The notes under the pieces are model-generated. The model made no database searches and had not been told where the DNA came from. It saw only the letters and a list, made by a program, of their open reading frames with translations. A stretch of 64,000 bases of DNA from Bin55 sp965220235 (lineage in GTDB: Bacteria > Pseudomonadota > Gammaproteobacteria > Pseudomonadales > Azotimanducaceae), in the NCBI GenBank assembly GCA_965220235.1, contig OZ244815.1, forward strand, positions 2,728,001 through 2,792,000, in the 5' to 3' direction. Each line of letters begins with the position of its first letter. Position 1 is the stretch's first letter. Made by a program: the position numbers and the translations under genes. Positions 1 through 9,246 of the stretch are shown here, piece by piece.

Positions 1-2
1 CT

Positions 3-407
3 GCAAATACGGATGATTTTCGCACCTTCTTAGCGGCGCACGACCTCGCTCTCTTCCCGTGGTCTTCGCAAGCTCGGGGTTTCTTCACACCACGCTATGA
101 CAGCGTTCGTGCAGGCGAAAGAGTCGAAGGTGGGAGTAGTTGGAATCAACCCTCAGATGCTGAAATGAAGCGTTGTTGGTTTTCGGACGAGAATTTTGAT
201 AGACGCGACCGTGCGATGGATATCGCAGATCAGAAAGGTGTCGAGCTCATCAACATCGCATTGGCGTACGTTCTTGCGCAGCCCTTCAAGACTTTCCCGC
301 TGATCGGACCTCGGTTCTTATGGGAGACGACTAGCAGTCTCCGCGCATTTGACGTTGAACTGAGCGACGCGGATATCGCTTGGTTAGATCTTGCGGAGAA
401 GCGCTAG
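3..407 (+). CDS. Aldo/keto reductase, C-terminal part (5' end outside window)
   Basis: The reading frame is open from the left edge of the window and ends at a TAG just before 408. The visible 134 residues include LFPWSSQARGFF, which matches the aldo/keto reductase segment that forms strand 7 and its loop (usually written as ysPLgrGlL), and then VELINIALAYVLAQP and FPLIGPR, the helix and the cofactor-phosphate loop near the C-terminus of the TIM barrel. Enzymes of this family reduce aldehydes and ketones with NADPH in the cytoplasm; the substrate cannot be told. It converges on the SRAP gene, with one base between the stop codons. Confidence 0.85.
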   Translation, partial: ANTDDFRTFLAAHDLALFPWSSQARGFFTPRYDSVRAGERVEGGSSWNQPSDAEMKRCWFSDENFDRRDRAMDIADQKGVELINIALAYVLAQPFKTFPLIGPRFLWETTSSLRAFDVELSDADIAWLDLAEKR

Positions 408-408
408 C

Positions 409-1101
409 TTAGTTCGCTGCAAGCGTTACCGTGTCGCCGATGATCTCAACACATTCTTCGCCGTGGTTGCGCACGTTATTGACATAAGGCGAAACCGGCG
501 AGGCAAGCATGTCGTATGGTAAGCGGGATTGACAGAGGTCCTGTAACGAAGACACGGAAGTGTCTCGATTGAGCCACGTTTTGGCGTCGTGCTGACTCAA
601 CATCACCGGTTGTCGGTGATGTAGGAACTTCAGACCTGGTACCACATCAGTCGTAAGAATTGTGAAACTATCCAACGGCTCGTTCGTGTCTGGGTTGTAC
701 CATCGATCCCACAGTCCGGCAAGAAGCAAACCGTTCTGAGGGGGTGCGTGCACGAAATACGGTTGCTTTTGCCCGTTCCGATTCACCCATTCATAAAAAC
801 CGGTAATAGGCACGACGCATCTTCGGGTCCGGAACGGTCCGCGAAATGCAGGTGACTTTGCGGCATTCTCGCTTCGAGCATTGAACATGCTGTACTTGTA
901 GGACTCTTCTTTAACCCAGTTTGGTATCAGCCACCACTGTGCCTCTGCAGGACTACGTTCGTCAGATTCCTCCTGCCGGATGATCCACGCTTGTTGGCGA
1001 GGAGCCGTGTTGTAGTTTGTGGATCCTTGAAATGGCTGGCCGACAAAGTCCATGAACAGCTCAGTCATCGGATCAGACGTAACGTTGAATCGCCCACACA
1101 T
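409..1101 (-). CDS. SOS response-associated peptidase (SRAP), YedK/HMCES family
   Basis: A 230-residue single-domain protein of normal family length. It starts MCGRF, so after removal of Met the catalytic Cys2 becomes the N-terminal residue that forms a thiazolidine cross-link with abasic sites in single-stranded DNA. Other family landmarks are NTAPRQQ (Asn31), FNARSEN near residue 73, the GFYEW segment with Glu104 and a His-containing HHRQP near 161. In related proteins this last motif is usually H-x-R-M-P, so Gln replaces Met here. The expected role is shielding abasic sites during replication. The ATG is the only sensible start because Cys2 must follow it. It stands alone on the minus strand between an aldo/keto reductase and a divergent acyl-CoA dehydrogenase. 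Confidence 0.93.
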   Translation of the reverse strand: MCGRFNVTSDPMTELFMDFVGQPFQGSTNYNTAPRQQAWIIRQEESDERSPAEAQWWLIPNWVKEESYKYSMFNARSENAAKSPAFRGPFRTRRCVVPITGFYEWVNRNGQKQPYFVHAPPQNGLLLAGLWDRWYNPDTNEPLDSFTILTTDVVPGLKFLHHRQPVMLSQHDAKTWLNRDTSVSSLQDLCQSRLPYDMLASPVSPYVNNVRNHGEECVEIIGDTVTLAAN

Positions 1102-1190
1102 TCTTATTCACCCACGCTATGACCGGTTCAGAATATTAGATTCCCGGAATGTAACATACTCCGTCAACAGAAAACCACTCGATCTACAAC

Positions 1191-2375
1191 ATGTCGACCG
1201 CAGAAGAGTTCCGTCTCGAAACTAGAGCATGGCTAGAAGAAAACTGTCCTTCTGGTGCGCGAGGACCAGGACCAATCACCTCAGGTAGCTCGAAGGTCCC
1301 GCTCACCCACGAGGATACGAGGCTCTGGCTGGACCGAATGATCGAGAAAGGGTGGACCGCGCCAACATGGCCAACCGAATACGGTGGCGGCGGCTTGAAT
1401 ACCGACGAATACATGATTCTCATTCAAGAAATGCGACGTATCGGAGCACGTACCCCTCTCGCCGGCATGGGTACCTCGCTGATCGGACCGACGCTACTTG
1501 AATACGGCACCGACGAGCAAAAGCAACGTCACATTCCTCGTATCGTTCGAGCGGAAGTCGGCTGGTGTCAAGGCTACAGCGAACCCGGTGCTGGGTCGGA
1601 CCTTGCATCCCTTAGCACGCGAGCAGAAGATAAAGGTGATCACTTCCTCGTCAATGGCTCAAAAATCTGGACATCCGGCGCGCAATGGGCTGACTGGATA
1701 TTCGCGCTCGTGCGAACCGATCCGGACGTTCCTAAACACGAAGGAATCAGCTTTGTCCTAATGGATATGGCGCAAGAGGGTATTACCGTTAAACCAATTC
1801 GCTTGATTTCCGGCGAGTCACCTTTCTGTCAGACCTTCTTTGACAATGCAATCGCTCAAAAAGACGATTTGGTGGGCGAGCTCAATAAGGGGTGGACTGT
1901 TGGCAAGCGCCTTCTCCAGCATGAACGCGGGAGCATGGCGTCGCTTGTAGGCGGCGGTGCGACGCGTGACCAAGGGCCATCATTGACGCAGGAAGCAAAG
2001 AATTTCGCAGGCGAAGAAGACGGACGCATTGCTGACGACTCGCTTCGCAATCGGATCATTCAACACAACATCAACGCTGCCTCGTATCAATTAACACAAC
2101 GTCGCACAGTCGAAGAGTCAGCTGATGGGAGCACGCCAGGACCAGCAACATCGATTTTCAAAATGTATGGGACTGAACTTCAGCAAGAAAACTCTTCGTT
2201 GTTCGTCGAAATGCGTGGTACAAATGGCTTGGGTTGGACCGGCGAAGGATTTACGCCACGCCAAATCGGCGGCACACGAACATGGTTAGCGAATCGAGCG
2301 GCGTCCATCTACAGTGGTAGCAACGAGATTCAGCGAAACATCATTGCTAAACGAGTTTTAGGTTTACCGGACTAA
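1191..2375 (+). CDS. Acyl-CoA dehydrogenase family protein
   Basis: A 394-residue flavoprotein of the normal acyl-CoA dehydrogenase length, expected to oxidise an acyl-CoA to the 2-enoyl-CoA with FAD in the cytoplasm. Family features in order: WCQGYSEPGAGSDLAS near residue 125 (flavin/substrate loop), GSKIWTSGAQWADW near 157, and the C-terminal GSNEIQRNIIAKRVLGLPD. At the place where medium-chain enzymes carry Tyr-Glu-Gly with the catalytic Glu, this protein has Tyr-Ser-Gly (IYSGSNEIQ). The base may lie elsewhere, as in some FadE-type families, or the protein may act with a partner. The acyl-CoA cluster starts about 6 kb downstream, so it could belong to the same metabolism, but no operon link is visible. 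Confidence 0.9.
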   Translation: MSTAEEFRLETRAWLEENCPSGARGPGPITSGSSKVPLTHEDTRLWLDRMIEKGWTAPTWPTEYGGGGLNTDEYMILIQEMRRIGARTPLAGMGTSLIGPTLLEYGTDEQKQRHIPRIVRAEVGWCQGYSEPGAGSDLASLSTRAEDKGDHFLVNGSKIWTSGAQWADWIFALVRTDPDVPKHEGISFVLMDMAQEGITVKPIRLISGESPFCQTFFDNAIAQKDDLVGELNKGWTVGKRLLQHERGSMASLVGGGATRDQGPSLTQEAKNFAGEEDGRIADDSLRNRIIQHNINAASYQLTQRRTVEESADGSTPGPATSIFKMYGTELQQENSSLFVEMRGTNGLGWTGEGFTPRQIGGTRTWLANRAASIYSGSNEIQRNIIAKRVLGLPD

Positions 2376-2462
2376 GAACAGGACCTTCATACTTTCTAAC
2401 GCAGAACGAAAGATCTTCATTAGCGTCGCACTAAATCCTAATTTAAGGTTTGTTGGGTCACT

Positions 2463-3839
2463 GTGGTAGCACGCAAGTCACCTGCATGGTTTGACCATTT
2501 GAGCGAGACGCTCAGAGCCTATCCGTGTACGGCGACTACACGACGCCGAAGCCGAATCATTAAGAACGGCAAATATTGCGAACTCGCGTTTAAATTCAAT
2601 CAGTCGCTTCACGATCACATTGATTCGTTGACAGTTGACTTCATCGCGAAACGAATCGGTGCCAAGCCCTGCGATCCTGCAGACGGCCGTCCCGCAACTG
2701 TTTGCTACCGTTGCGATGAAGAACAGGCGAAGAACTTTGGAAGATTCCTTGCGTACGCGTCCACACTGCTCATGGACGAACCGCCGCCTTTATCCAAGCA
2801 CAAAAAGACGCCACTTCCGGTACTCTTGACGCGAGCTTTAACCGAATTCACGCGTGAGTACGAAAGTAGCGTCTCTCGACAAGGTATACCTCGACTTGAG
2901 GTCCTGTCCAATGTGCTCCGGGTGGTGCCGCGACAGGGAATTACGCAGAAGGAATTCGAGAGACGAGCGATCCTTGCAACGAGAACTGCGCGGGTCGTCT
3001 TGCGCAATGGCGTCGAGATAGGATGGCTCAAACTACAAAAGGATTCCCTTCATAAAAAAACCACATTTGCGTTGACTGAGCGAGGCGTATCCATGCGTCA
3101 GAATGGCACGCGTCGAATGAAACGTGTCGAATCTCTTTGGTCAAAGCGAGACGAAAACACCTATGAGAAACTGAAGTCCAGTTTAGGGACTTTGGTGAGC
3201 GAGTTCGAGCTTGCATTACCGCACTACGTGACTGGTTACGGTCCTGCGGATGAATCACTTACCGGAGGTACGTTTCTTCCAGCGGATGATGGACCCCCAA
3301 GAATTCCAAGTCGAGGCGCCGAATGGCCTGTAGTGGTGCGCCAAACCGACACGCGGAATCGCTCACTTTCGTTCTCTGCCTTACTCAGCCAAACGCTGAC
3401 TCAATTCGTATTGGATTACGAGGCTGAAAGACTCGGCAGACTCGGACTAACGGCCATGTTTTTCCAACACCTTCCAGATGAAGGTCTAAGTTTGAAAGAC
3501 GCAAGACTATTTCAGAACATTACGGGAAATGGGAAGTCCTTACACGAGCGTCACCTGTACATAGCGATTGAACCTGGGAAAGCCAGTGACGGTACTCGAA
3601 TGGTTTATCCAACTCAGAAGACCCGACTGTCGCGTGACGCATATCCGTTTCAGCTCGCAAGCATCGAGTCTCAATGGCACCGGCTCTACGGCAAAGCAGT
3701 TATGGCCGATCTTAGGAAATCGCTTGAAACTCTCGACGGCACGTTCTCTGACGATTTACCTGATTACCCAGATACCACGAGCTGGATGGTACCTTGGTTT
3801 CGACCCTATCTGTTGCAGGGAAAGAGTACGTCTGACTGA
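2463..3839 (+). CDS. Unrecognised protein with two tandem winged-helix-like (MarR-like) repeats
   Basis: A 458-residue protein I do not recognise as a named family. It contains two copies of a module of about 140 residues, at roughly 117-262 and 303-440. Each opens with an amphipathic helix (LLTRALTEFTREYE; LLSQTLTQFVLDYE), continues through a region that reads like a helix-turn-helix and wing (FALTERGVSMR; MVYPTQKTRLS), and closes with a helix and a Leu-Pro-x-Tyr turn (LKSSLGTLVSEFELALPHY; LRKSLETLDGTFSDDLPDY). That arrangement resembles dimeric MarR-type winged helices fused into one chain, which is inference. The first 110 residues are basic with a CYRC pair (81-84). It starts with GTG. 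No signal peptide or membrane segment is seen. Confidence 0.75.
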   Translation: MVARKSPAWFDHLSETLRAYPCTATTRRRSRIIKNGKYCELAFKFNQSLHDHIDSLTVDFIAKRIGAKPCDPADGRPATVCYRCDEEQAKNFGRFLAYASTLLMDEPPPLSKHKKTPLPVLLTRALTEFTREYESSVSRQGIPRLEVLSNVLRVVPRQGITQKEFERRAILATRTARVVLRNGVEIGWLKLQKDSLHKKTTFALTERGVSMRQNGTRRMKRVESLWSKRDENTYEKLKSSLGTLVSEFELALPHYVTGYGPADESLTGGTFLPADDGPPRIPSRGAEWPVVVRQTDTRNRSLSFSALLSQTLTQFVLDYEAERLGRLGLTAMFFQHLPDEGLSLKDARLFQNITGNGKSLHERHLYIAIEPGKASDGTRMVYPTQKTRLSRDAYPFQLASIESQWHRLYGKAVMADLRKSLETLDGTFSDDLPDYPDTTSWMVPWFRPYLLQGKSTSD

Positions 3840-3866
3840 ATCGTTTTCTCAGCTGGACTAGTACGG

Positions 3867-4115
3867 ATGGATCTTGCCGATCTCGCAAACCGTGTTGACA
3901 CAATCGATGTACTCATCGCAGTCATCGTAGGCATCGTTGTCTGGGCGGCGGTCAATGCAATCGGCCTAGTCGCTTTGACACGATTCATTGGTGGGAAGTC
4001 GGACGAGGACAAACCAAGTTGGTCAATTGCCTCGGCTCAAGCAGGATTGCGCCTACTCGCAACATTATTAGGGATCGTAGTCGGTGCACTAACCGTGTGG
4101 TTGATAGCGCTCTGA
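3867..4115 (+). CDS. Small two-helix membrane protein, function unknown
   Basis: An 82-residue protein beginning with ATG. Two hydrophobic segments are evident, at about 16-40 (VLIAVIVGIVVWAAVNAIGL) and 60-82 (LRLLATLLGIVVGALTVWLI), joined by a short polar loop (GGKSDEDKPSW). It would sit in the inner membrane. It begins 27 bases after the winged-helix-like gene and may be co-transcribed with it. No family was recognised. Confidence 0.6.
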   Translation: MDLADLANRVDTIDVLIAVIVGIVVWAAVNAIGLVALTRFIGGKSDEDKPSWSIASAQAGLRLLATLLGIVVGALTVWLIAL

Positions 4116-4154
4116 GCATGCGTGTCCCATTGAACTTGACTCAAACGACCTCGC

Positions 4155-7100
4155 TCATCTAATCAACGCGTCGATGTAAACATCCTGAACGCCCCGTTGA
4201 ATCTGCATGTAACGACCAAGTATCTGTAGATACGGGCTGTCCAATGCCCGACCGTCGTTGATGGTAGTGATCGTCATCCGTGCTCGATTTGTGATCGCTA
4301 GGTGCATCGTTCGACACACTTCGTCAAGTCTTTCGTCGTCGACTGGGACTAAGAAATCCATCTGTTTTCCATAGCTGCGACTCGTGGCGACTAACTCGCC
4401 TTCACTGAACGCGAGCATATTGCCTACATTTCGGGTAGGTAAGTCTTCCCACTTAAGTCCGAGACCACAGGGTGAAACTGGATCGTAGGAATTGATCCAA
4501 TATGAACTTGGATTGTCCACGTGACTCAGAAACGTGTCTAACGCGTTCGGTTGCATAAACTGCGGTCCACTCAACTCTTCGAAAAACAACCCAGATACGA
4601 GTTCGCCTGACAACTCCATCATGCGCGTCGCTCGGAAGACCTGCGACCATCGATACTGTCCTCCTTCTCGATTACAGAGCTCACGACATAAAACGCCATA
4701 TCGACCTATCAGTGTGCGTACACATTCCTTTGCGTCTTCGAGACGCTCAATCTCGTCATCGTTCTTAGCTGGTAGAACTACACGTCTCCACATTCCCAGT
4801 GGTCGTTCAGACCGCATTCGGCTTCGCAATCTGACACGAGAACGTTGGATTTGAGCGACCATCGCACCTTGTACGCTATAGCCGGTTTCACTTGCATGAG
4901 CGAGCGCGGTGATCGCGTCGCTGGTAATCACACCGTCCCAAACCGCCGTCCAGAATTTCTCGTTAAAGTCCTCGATATTCAGTCTGGATGCTTGCTGCAA
5001 TTGCAGGTAGGTGTAACTCCCGAACGGGTCTCGAAAAGCACTTTCAATGAGTGAATCGTCCGAATCGTTGCGTGTACCTGTGTCAAAGTCAGTCTCGATA
5101 CCTAATGCGATCCGTTGTTTTCCTCGACCTCGCCAGTTCACACCGAAACGTTCACAGATGGATGAGAGCTGTCCCACGTCGTTTGTGCCGACACGGGGTC
5201 GCCAAAGTCCGTCAAGCCATAGCTGCACTGGCGCGACAAATCCTTGCAAACTCTCCAAGACGTCGAGCATCGCGCTCTCGGTTCGTTCACGGCCAAATTG
5301 ATGCCATGTCGCAAGGAAATTCGGTAACTGACGAACAGGTTGTGAGTTAACGGTCGGTCGACTATGAATTCTCTGAAATCTAAGCAACGTTGACAGATTG
5401 CGTGCATCACAGATACACAAATCCGCACAACCTTCCACACCGACGTCAGCCACCAGTGATTCAGTCGAGATCAAATCTTCAATGGCTTTTGTGATCTCAT
5501 CTGCAGATAGTGGCATGAGATGCTGCCACTCCTCTAAGGTATGCGGTCCATAGAACTGCATCGCGTTAGCAATGGCAGTAATCGCTTCAGATTCAACTAA
5601 CCGAATACTGCTTGCGTGTGCATACCAAATTGAATCGCCTACGGCAATTTCGTCCACCCCCTCCGGGACGGGCGTATCTTCAAACCACTCGTGTTCCCGA
5701 ATCCATACACGCTCCTTCAGCCATTCAATCAGTTCGGTTTCACTGGTCGGCGCGTAACCGGGCTCACGTCTTTGGAGCTTCGCTTCGAACTGCTTAATAA
5801 CCGCTTGGGAGATCGCTGGTCGTAGCGCTGCATCGCGTAACGCGTGTGCGATTAACTCGTCGCTTAACGAAGAGGTTCGACCACCCCCAACCGGCTGATC
5901 GTCCGCATATACGTAACGATTGAGCTGATCGTACGCCAGCGTTGCAGCGAAAGGACTGGGTACATCCGTTTTGCATTCGCTGATCGCGATTTCGCCAGAC
6001 TCCAGCGCGGTTAAGACTTGTCGCGTTGCATCAATGTCAAATTCATCTCTAAAACACGATCTCCAAGTTTCAAGCAGGATAGGAAAATCGTCGTATCCTG
6101 CCACTGAATTGAGCAGGTCCTTTGCCTGCATTCTCGTGAGCCATAGCGGCATTCGACGATCGAATCGCTGTTTAGAGAGTAACAATGCGCGTCCCGCACA
6201 CTCGCGGAAGCGTGCGCCGAAGAAACCAGATTTCTCAAGGGAACGTCGAATCTTCGGCAGAAGATCGTCGGGCGAGAGCATGTTGATGATTTCAGGGACG
6301 CTGATATCCTGCTTCATTTGAATCGCGATAACCTGGTTATCAACCACGATATCGGGCACAGTCGCAAACTGCTCCTCCCAAGCCGATTCAAGACAAAGTG
6401 CAATTGGTCGATTCACCTTGCCACCCCAACCCGTATGAAGGATCAGCTGACGTGCATGTCCTGCGGACGAATAACCGCCGGGACCTGATTCGACGACCTC
6501 CGCGACCACGTGCTTCGCGTGAGGCAAATCGCAACCCGTTGCCGCCCGCTGTTCGGACAGATATCGAACGACCTCCTCGGCAGCGTTCGAGTCGAATCCA
6601 CGATTGCGTAGATCAGAAGTAAGCAAGTTCTCCTGATTTCGTTCAAGTGCACGATTAGCTTGTTCAAGAAATTCGGCGACCTGCTGCGAAAAGTAGAAAC
6701 TCCGATTGATGAACTCTGACTTGTAAAACGGAGGAAGTGCTTCATTGGAGCTCGATGGTCGTACATAGACGTCGTTGTGCGTTATGTTCGCAACGACCCA
6801 TTGCTGCGTTCCGAACGCGAACTGCTCACCCTCAGAAGATTCCCATACGAATTCCTCATCCAGCTCGCCGATCAAAGTGTTGGTGTCGGCGTGCTTCATT
6901 TTGTAATAGCCGCGATCTGGAATCGTTCCGCCGTTGGCATATAACGCCATCAGCGCGCCTTTACGGATGGATAGGGCTTCCGTATCTTCGTCGAATGCGA
7001 TACGCGGTCGAAGATCACGAATTCGTGTGCGCTCGTATTTCCCTGTAAGCATTTCGACTACCAGGTCGAACAGGCGGCGCGATAGATTTCGATACGATGC

Positions 7101-8414
7101 AGCTCGGGTTACAACATCAAAGATGTCATCAACATGCCAATCTTGTGTTGCGACCATCGACACCAGCGTTTGCGCCAGCAGATCCAACGGTTCTTCGAGG
7201 ATCGAAACCGGCTCGATATCTGACGCTTCTACAGCTTCCGCGATCACCGCAACATCAAGGAAGTCTCTTGCGAACATTGGGTAAAACGTGGCACGACTAA
7301 TGTCGCCGACATTGTGGCCCGCACGTCCGATGCGTTGCAGCGCAGCAGCGACTGAATCCGGTGCCTTTAAAAGAAGCACTTCATCCAGCTCGCCGATATC
7401 AATTCCGAGTTCCAATGAGCTCGTCGCGACGATCCCCTTGAGTTCGCCATTCTTGAGGCGCGACTCGACTTCAGAACGGATCTCTCGCGACAACGAGCCA
7501 TGATGTGCGTAAGCAACGGTCTCTTCTGCGTGCTCGTTCAATAAATACGTCGTACGTTCACACTGACGCCGCGAGTCCGAAAAAATTAGCGTCGATTCAT
7601 TGGTTTGTAAGTGTTGGTTTAACTCTTCGATCATTGCAGGCCAAACAGATTCACCCGCTTCAGCAAGATCACGTACCGTCGAGGGAAAACGAACGCGAAG
7701 GTCGATCTGTTTCTCAATCGCGGTCTGCACGATGCCTACTTCGCGCGGTTGTCCGTCCACGCCTATACCACCGACATAGCGTGCAACATCTTCTAACGGA
7801 TTGATGGTCGCCGACAACGCGATGCGCTGGAACTCACCTGCAACTTCAACCAGACGTTCTAACGACACCATCAGATGCGCACCACGCCGAGAGTCGAGTA
7901 CAGCATGGATCTCGTCGAGTATCACCGTTTGGACCGTCGCCAGCATCTGCGACGCACGGATGGACGTTAGAAGGAGAGCGAGACTTTCAGGCGTCGTTAT
8001 GAGAATCTCAGGCCGATTGCGAAGCATGCGTTGGCGCTCGTTCTGAGGCGTATCTCCGCTCCGAACGGCAGTACGAACGTCCGGCCACTCCATCCCTGCG
8101 GTCTCGAAGCGACGGTGTAATTCCGTTAGTGGACGCTGTAAATTACGCTGTATATCGTTGTTGAGCGCTTTCAAGGGTGAGACATAGAGCACAGAGGTCC
8201 TACCCAGAGGAAGCTCACCTTTTATGAATGCGTCAATTGCTGAGAAGAACGCCGTAAGCGTTTTACCGCTGCCTGTCGGCGCAGTGATTAGGAGATGCTC
8301 GCCACCACGTATGCGTGGCCAACTCGAAGTTTGAACTTCGGTCGGACTTGGAAATGAATCGCGAAACCAATCGCGTAATTGCGGGTGAAAAGCGCTTAGA
8401 GCATCCTGTGACAT
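4155..8414 (-). CDS. lhr: Lhr-like ATP-dependent helicase
   Basis: A 1419-residue superfamily 2 helicase. Seen in order: Walker A APTGSGKT (45-52), DEIH box (167-170) followed by AVLDSRRGAHLMVSLERL typical of Lhr, SATINPLE near 200, TSSLELGIDIGELDEVL and QRIGRAGHN (motifs V and VI). The long remainder matches the winged-helix and Lhr C-terminal regions. Length is close to the 1500-residue Lhr of Escherichia coli, so this is the full-length type and not the short Lhr-Core. Lhr proteins are 3'-to-5' translocases that unwind DNA and RNA-DNA hybrids and are linked with repair. In many bacteria lhr lies beside a metallophosphoesterase gene; none is seen here. ATG start; 55 bases separate it from the SDR gene transcribed the same way. 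Confidence 0.95.
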   Translation of the reverse strand: MSQDALSAFHPQLRDWFRDSFPSPTEVQTSSWPRIRGGEHLLITAPTGSGKTLTAFFSAIDAFIKGELPLGRTSVLYVSPLKALNNDIQRNLQRPLTELHRRFETAGMEWPDVRTAVRSGDTPQNERQRMLRNRPEILITTPESLALLLTSIRASQMLATVQTVILDEIHAVLDSRRGAHLMVSLERLVEVAGEFQRIALSATINPLEDVARYVGGIGVDGQPREVGIVQTAIEKQIDLRVRFPSTVRDLAEAGESVWPAMIEELNQHLQTNESTLIFSDSRRQCERTTYLLNEHAEETVAYAHHGSLSREIRSEVESRLKNGELKGIVATSSLELGIDIGELDEVLLLKAPDSVAAALQRIGRAGHNVGDISRATFYPMFARDFLDVAVIAEAVEASDIEPVSILEEPLDLLAQTLVSMVATQDWHVDDIFDVVTRAASYRNLSRRLFDLVVEMLTGKYERTRIRDLRPRIAFDEDTEALSIRKGALMALYANGGTIPDRGYYKMKHADTNTLIGELDEEFVWESSEGEQFAFGTQQWVVANITHNDVYVRPSSSNEALPPFYKSEFINRSFYFSQQVAEFLEQANRALERNQENLLTSDLRNRGFDSNAAEEVVRYLSEQRAATGCDLPHAKHVVAEVVESGPGGYSSAGHARQLILHTGWGGKVNRPIALCLESAWEEQFATVPDIVVDNQVIAIQMKQDISVPEIINMLSPDDLLPKIRRSLEKSGFFGARFRECAGRALLLSKQRFDRRMPLWLTRMQAKDLLNSVAGYDDFPILLETWRSCFRDEFDIDATRQVLTALESGEIAISECKTDVPSPFAATLAYDQLNRYVYADDQPVGGGRTSSLSDELIAHALRDAALRPAISQAVIKQFEAKLQRREPGYAPTSETELIEWLKERVWIREHEWFEDTPVPEGVDEIAVGDSIWYAHASSIRLVESEAITAIANAMQFYGPHTLEEWQHLMPLSADEITKAIEDLISTESLVADVGVEGCADLCICDARNLSTLLRFQRIHSRPTVNSQPVRQLPNFLATWHQFGRERTESAMLDVLESLQGFVAPVQLWLDGLWRPRVGTNDVGQLSSICERFGVNWRGRGKQRIALGIETDFDTGTRNDSDDSLIESAFRDPFGSYTYLQLQQASRLNIEDFNEKFWTAVWDGVITSDAITALAHASETGYSVQGAMVAQIQRSRVRLRSRMRSERPLGMWRRVVLPAKNDDEIERLEDAKECVRTLIGRYGVLCRELCNREGGQYRWSQVFRATRMMELSGELVSGLFFEELSGPQFMQPNALDTFLSHVDNPSSYWINSYDPVSPCGLGLKWEDLPTRNVGNMLAFSEGELVATSRSYGKQMDFLVPVDDERLDEVCRTMHLAITNRARMTITTINDGRALDSPYLQILGRYMQIQRGVQDVYIDALIR

Positions 8415-8469
8415 CGTAGGGACTACGCAAACCAGGTCACAATGAATGCTTCGCGGAACGTATCAATGG

Positions 8470-9246
8470 CTAGTAAGTACTGATCTCACCGCCACCATCG
8501 CAATAGATTCTCTCACCGGTGATGTAAACGTTCGCATCAGAAACCAAGAATGCAACTAAGTCGGCGATATCCTGAGGCTGACAAACGTGACCAAAAGGCA
8601 TCCGGCCATCTAGATCGCGCATATTCACAATCCCAGTACTTGCGCGTACAAAACGGCGACCCATTTCGGTTTCCACCAGTCCAGGTGCAACCGTATTGAC
8701 GCGAATACCGTTTTCGCGCTCTTCCTTATATAGTGTTGAAGCCAAGGCTTCGAGCGCCGCTTTGGACATGTTGTAAGGCGCTCCTTTTGCGGAGAACCCT
8801 TTTGTTGCAGCGCTCGAGATCATCACGATGTCACCGCGATTTAGTTCTCGCATTTTTGGAATGACCAACTTACTTAAGTAATGCGCACCATTTGCTTGCG
8901 TGTTCATGACACGTTGCAACTCACGTGGGTCTGTGTCCGCGACTGACAAACCTCGACTTGGAAGCCCGGCGTTATTCACTAAGATGCCAATCGCCGAGAA
9001 TAGTTCTTCGGCTTGTTTTACTAACTCGCTGACTTCCTCGAAACTTGAAACATCTGCTTGGACCGCCACTGCTTCACCGCCAGCGTCTCGGATCTCGTTT
9101 ACTGTAGCTTCGGCAGCTTGTATATCAACACGGTAATTGACGACAACAGAAGCTCCGTAAGACGCGAGCGTCGTAGAAACAGCCCTTCCGATGCCTCGAC
9201 CGCCACCTGAAACTAAAGCGACTCGGTCGCTAAGATCAATCTTCAC
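8470..9246 (-). CDS. SDR family NAD(P)-dependent oxidoreductase
   Basis: A 258-residue classical short-chain dehydrogenase. Seen: nucleotide-binding GGGRGIGR near residue 15, LVNNAGLPSRG near 87, catalytic Ser in MISSAATKG and Tyr-x3-Lys as YNMSK, then VNTVAPGLVETEM. It ends with ITGERIYCDGGGE, the usual C-terminal substrate/tetramer region. It should interconvert a hydroxyl and a keto group, likely on an acyl-CoA intermediate given its neighbours. Its GTG start overlaps the stop of the enoyl-CoA hydratase-like gene by four bases (GTGA), so the two are translationally coupled. Confidence 0.92.
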   Translation of the reverse strand: MKIDLSDRVALVSGGGRGIGRAVSTTLASYGASVVVNYRVDIQAAEATVNEIRDAGGEAVAVQADVSSFEEVSELVKQAEELFSAIGILVNNAGLPSRGLSVADTDPRELQRVMNTQANGAHYLSKLVIPKMRELNRGDIVMISSAATKGFSAKGAPYNMSKAALEALASTLYKEERENGIRVNTVAPGLVETEMGRRFVRASTGIVNMRDLDGRMPFGHVCQPQDIADLVAFLVSDANVYITGERIYCDGGGEISTY

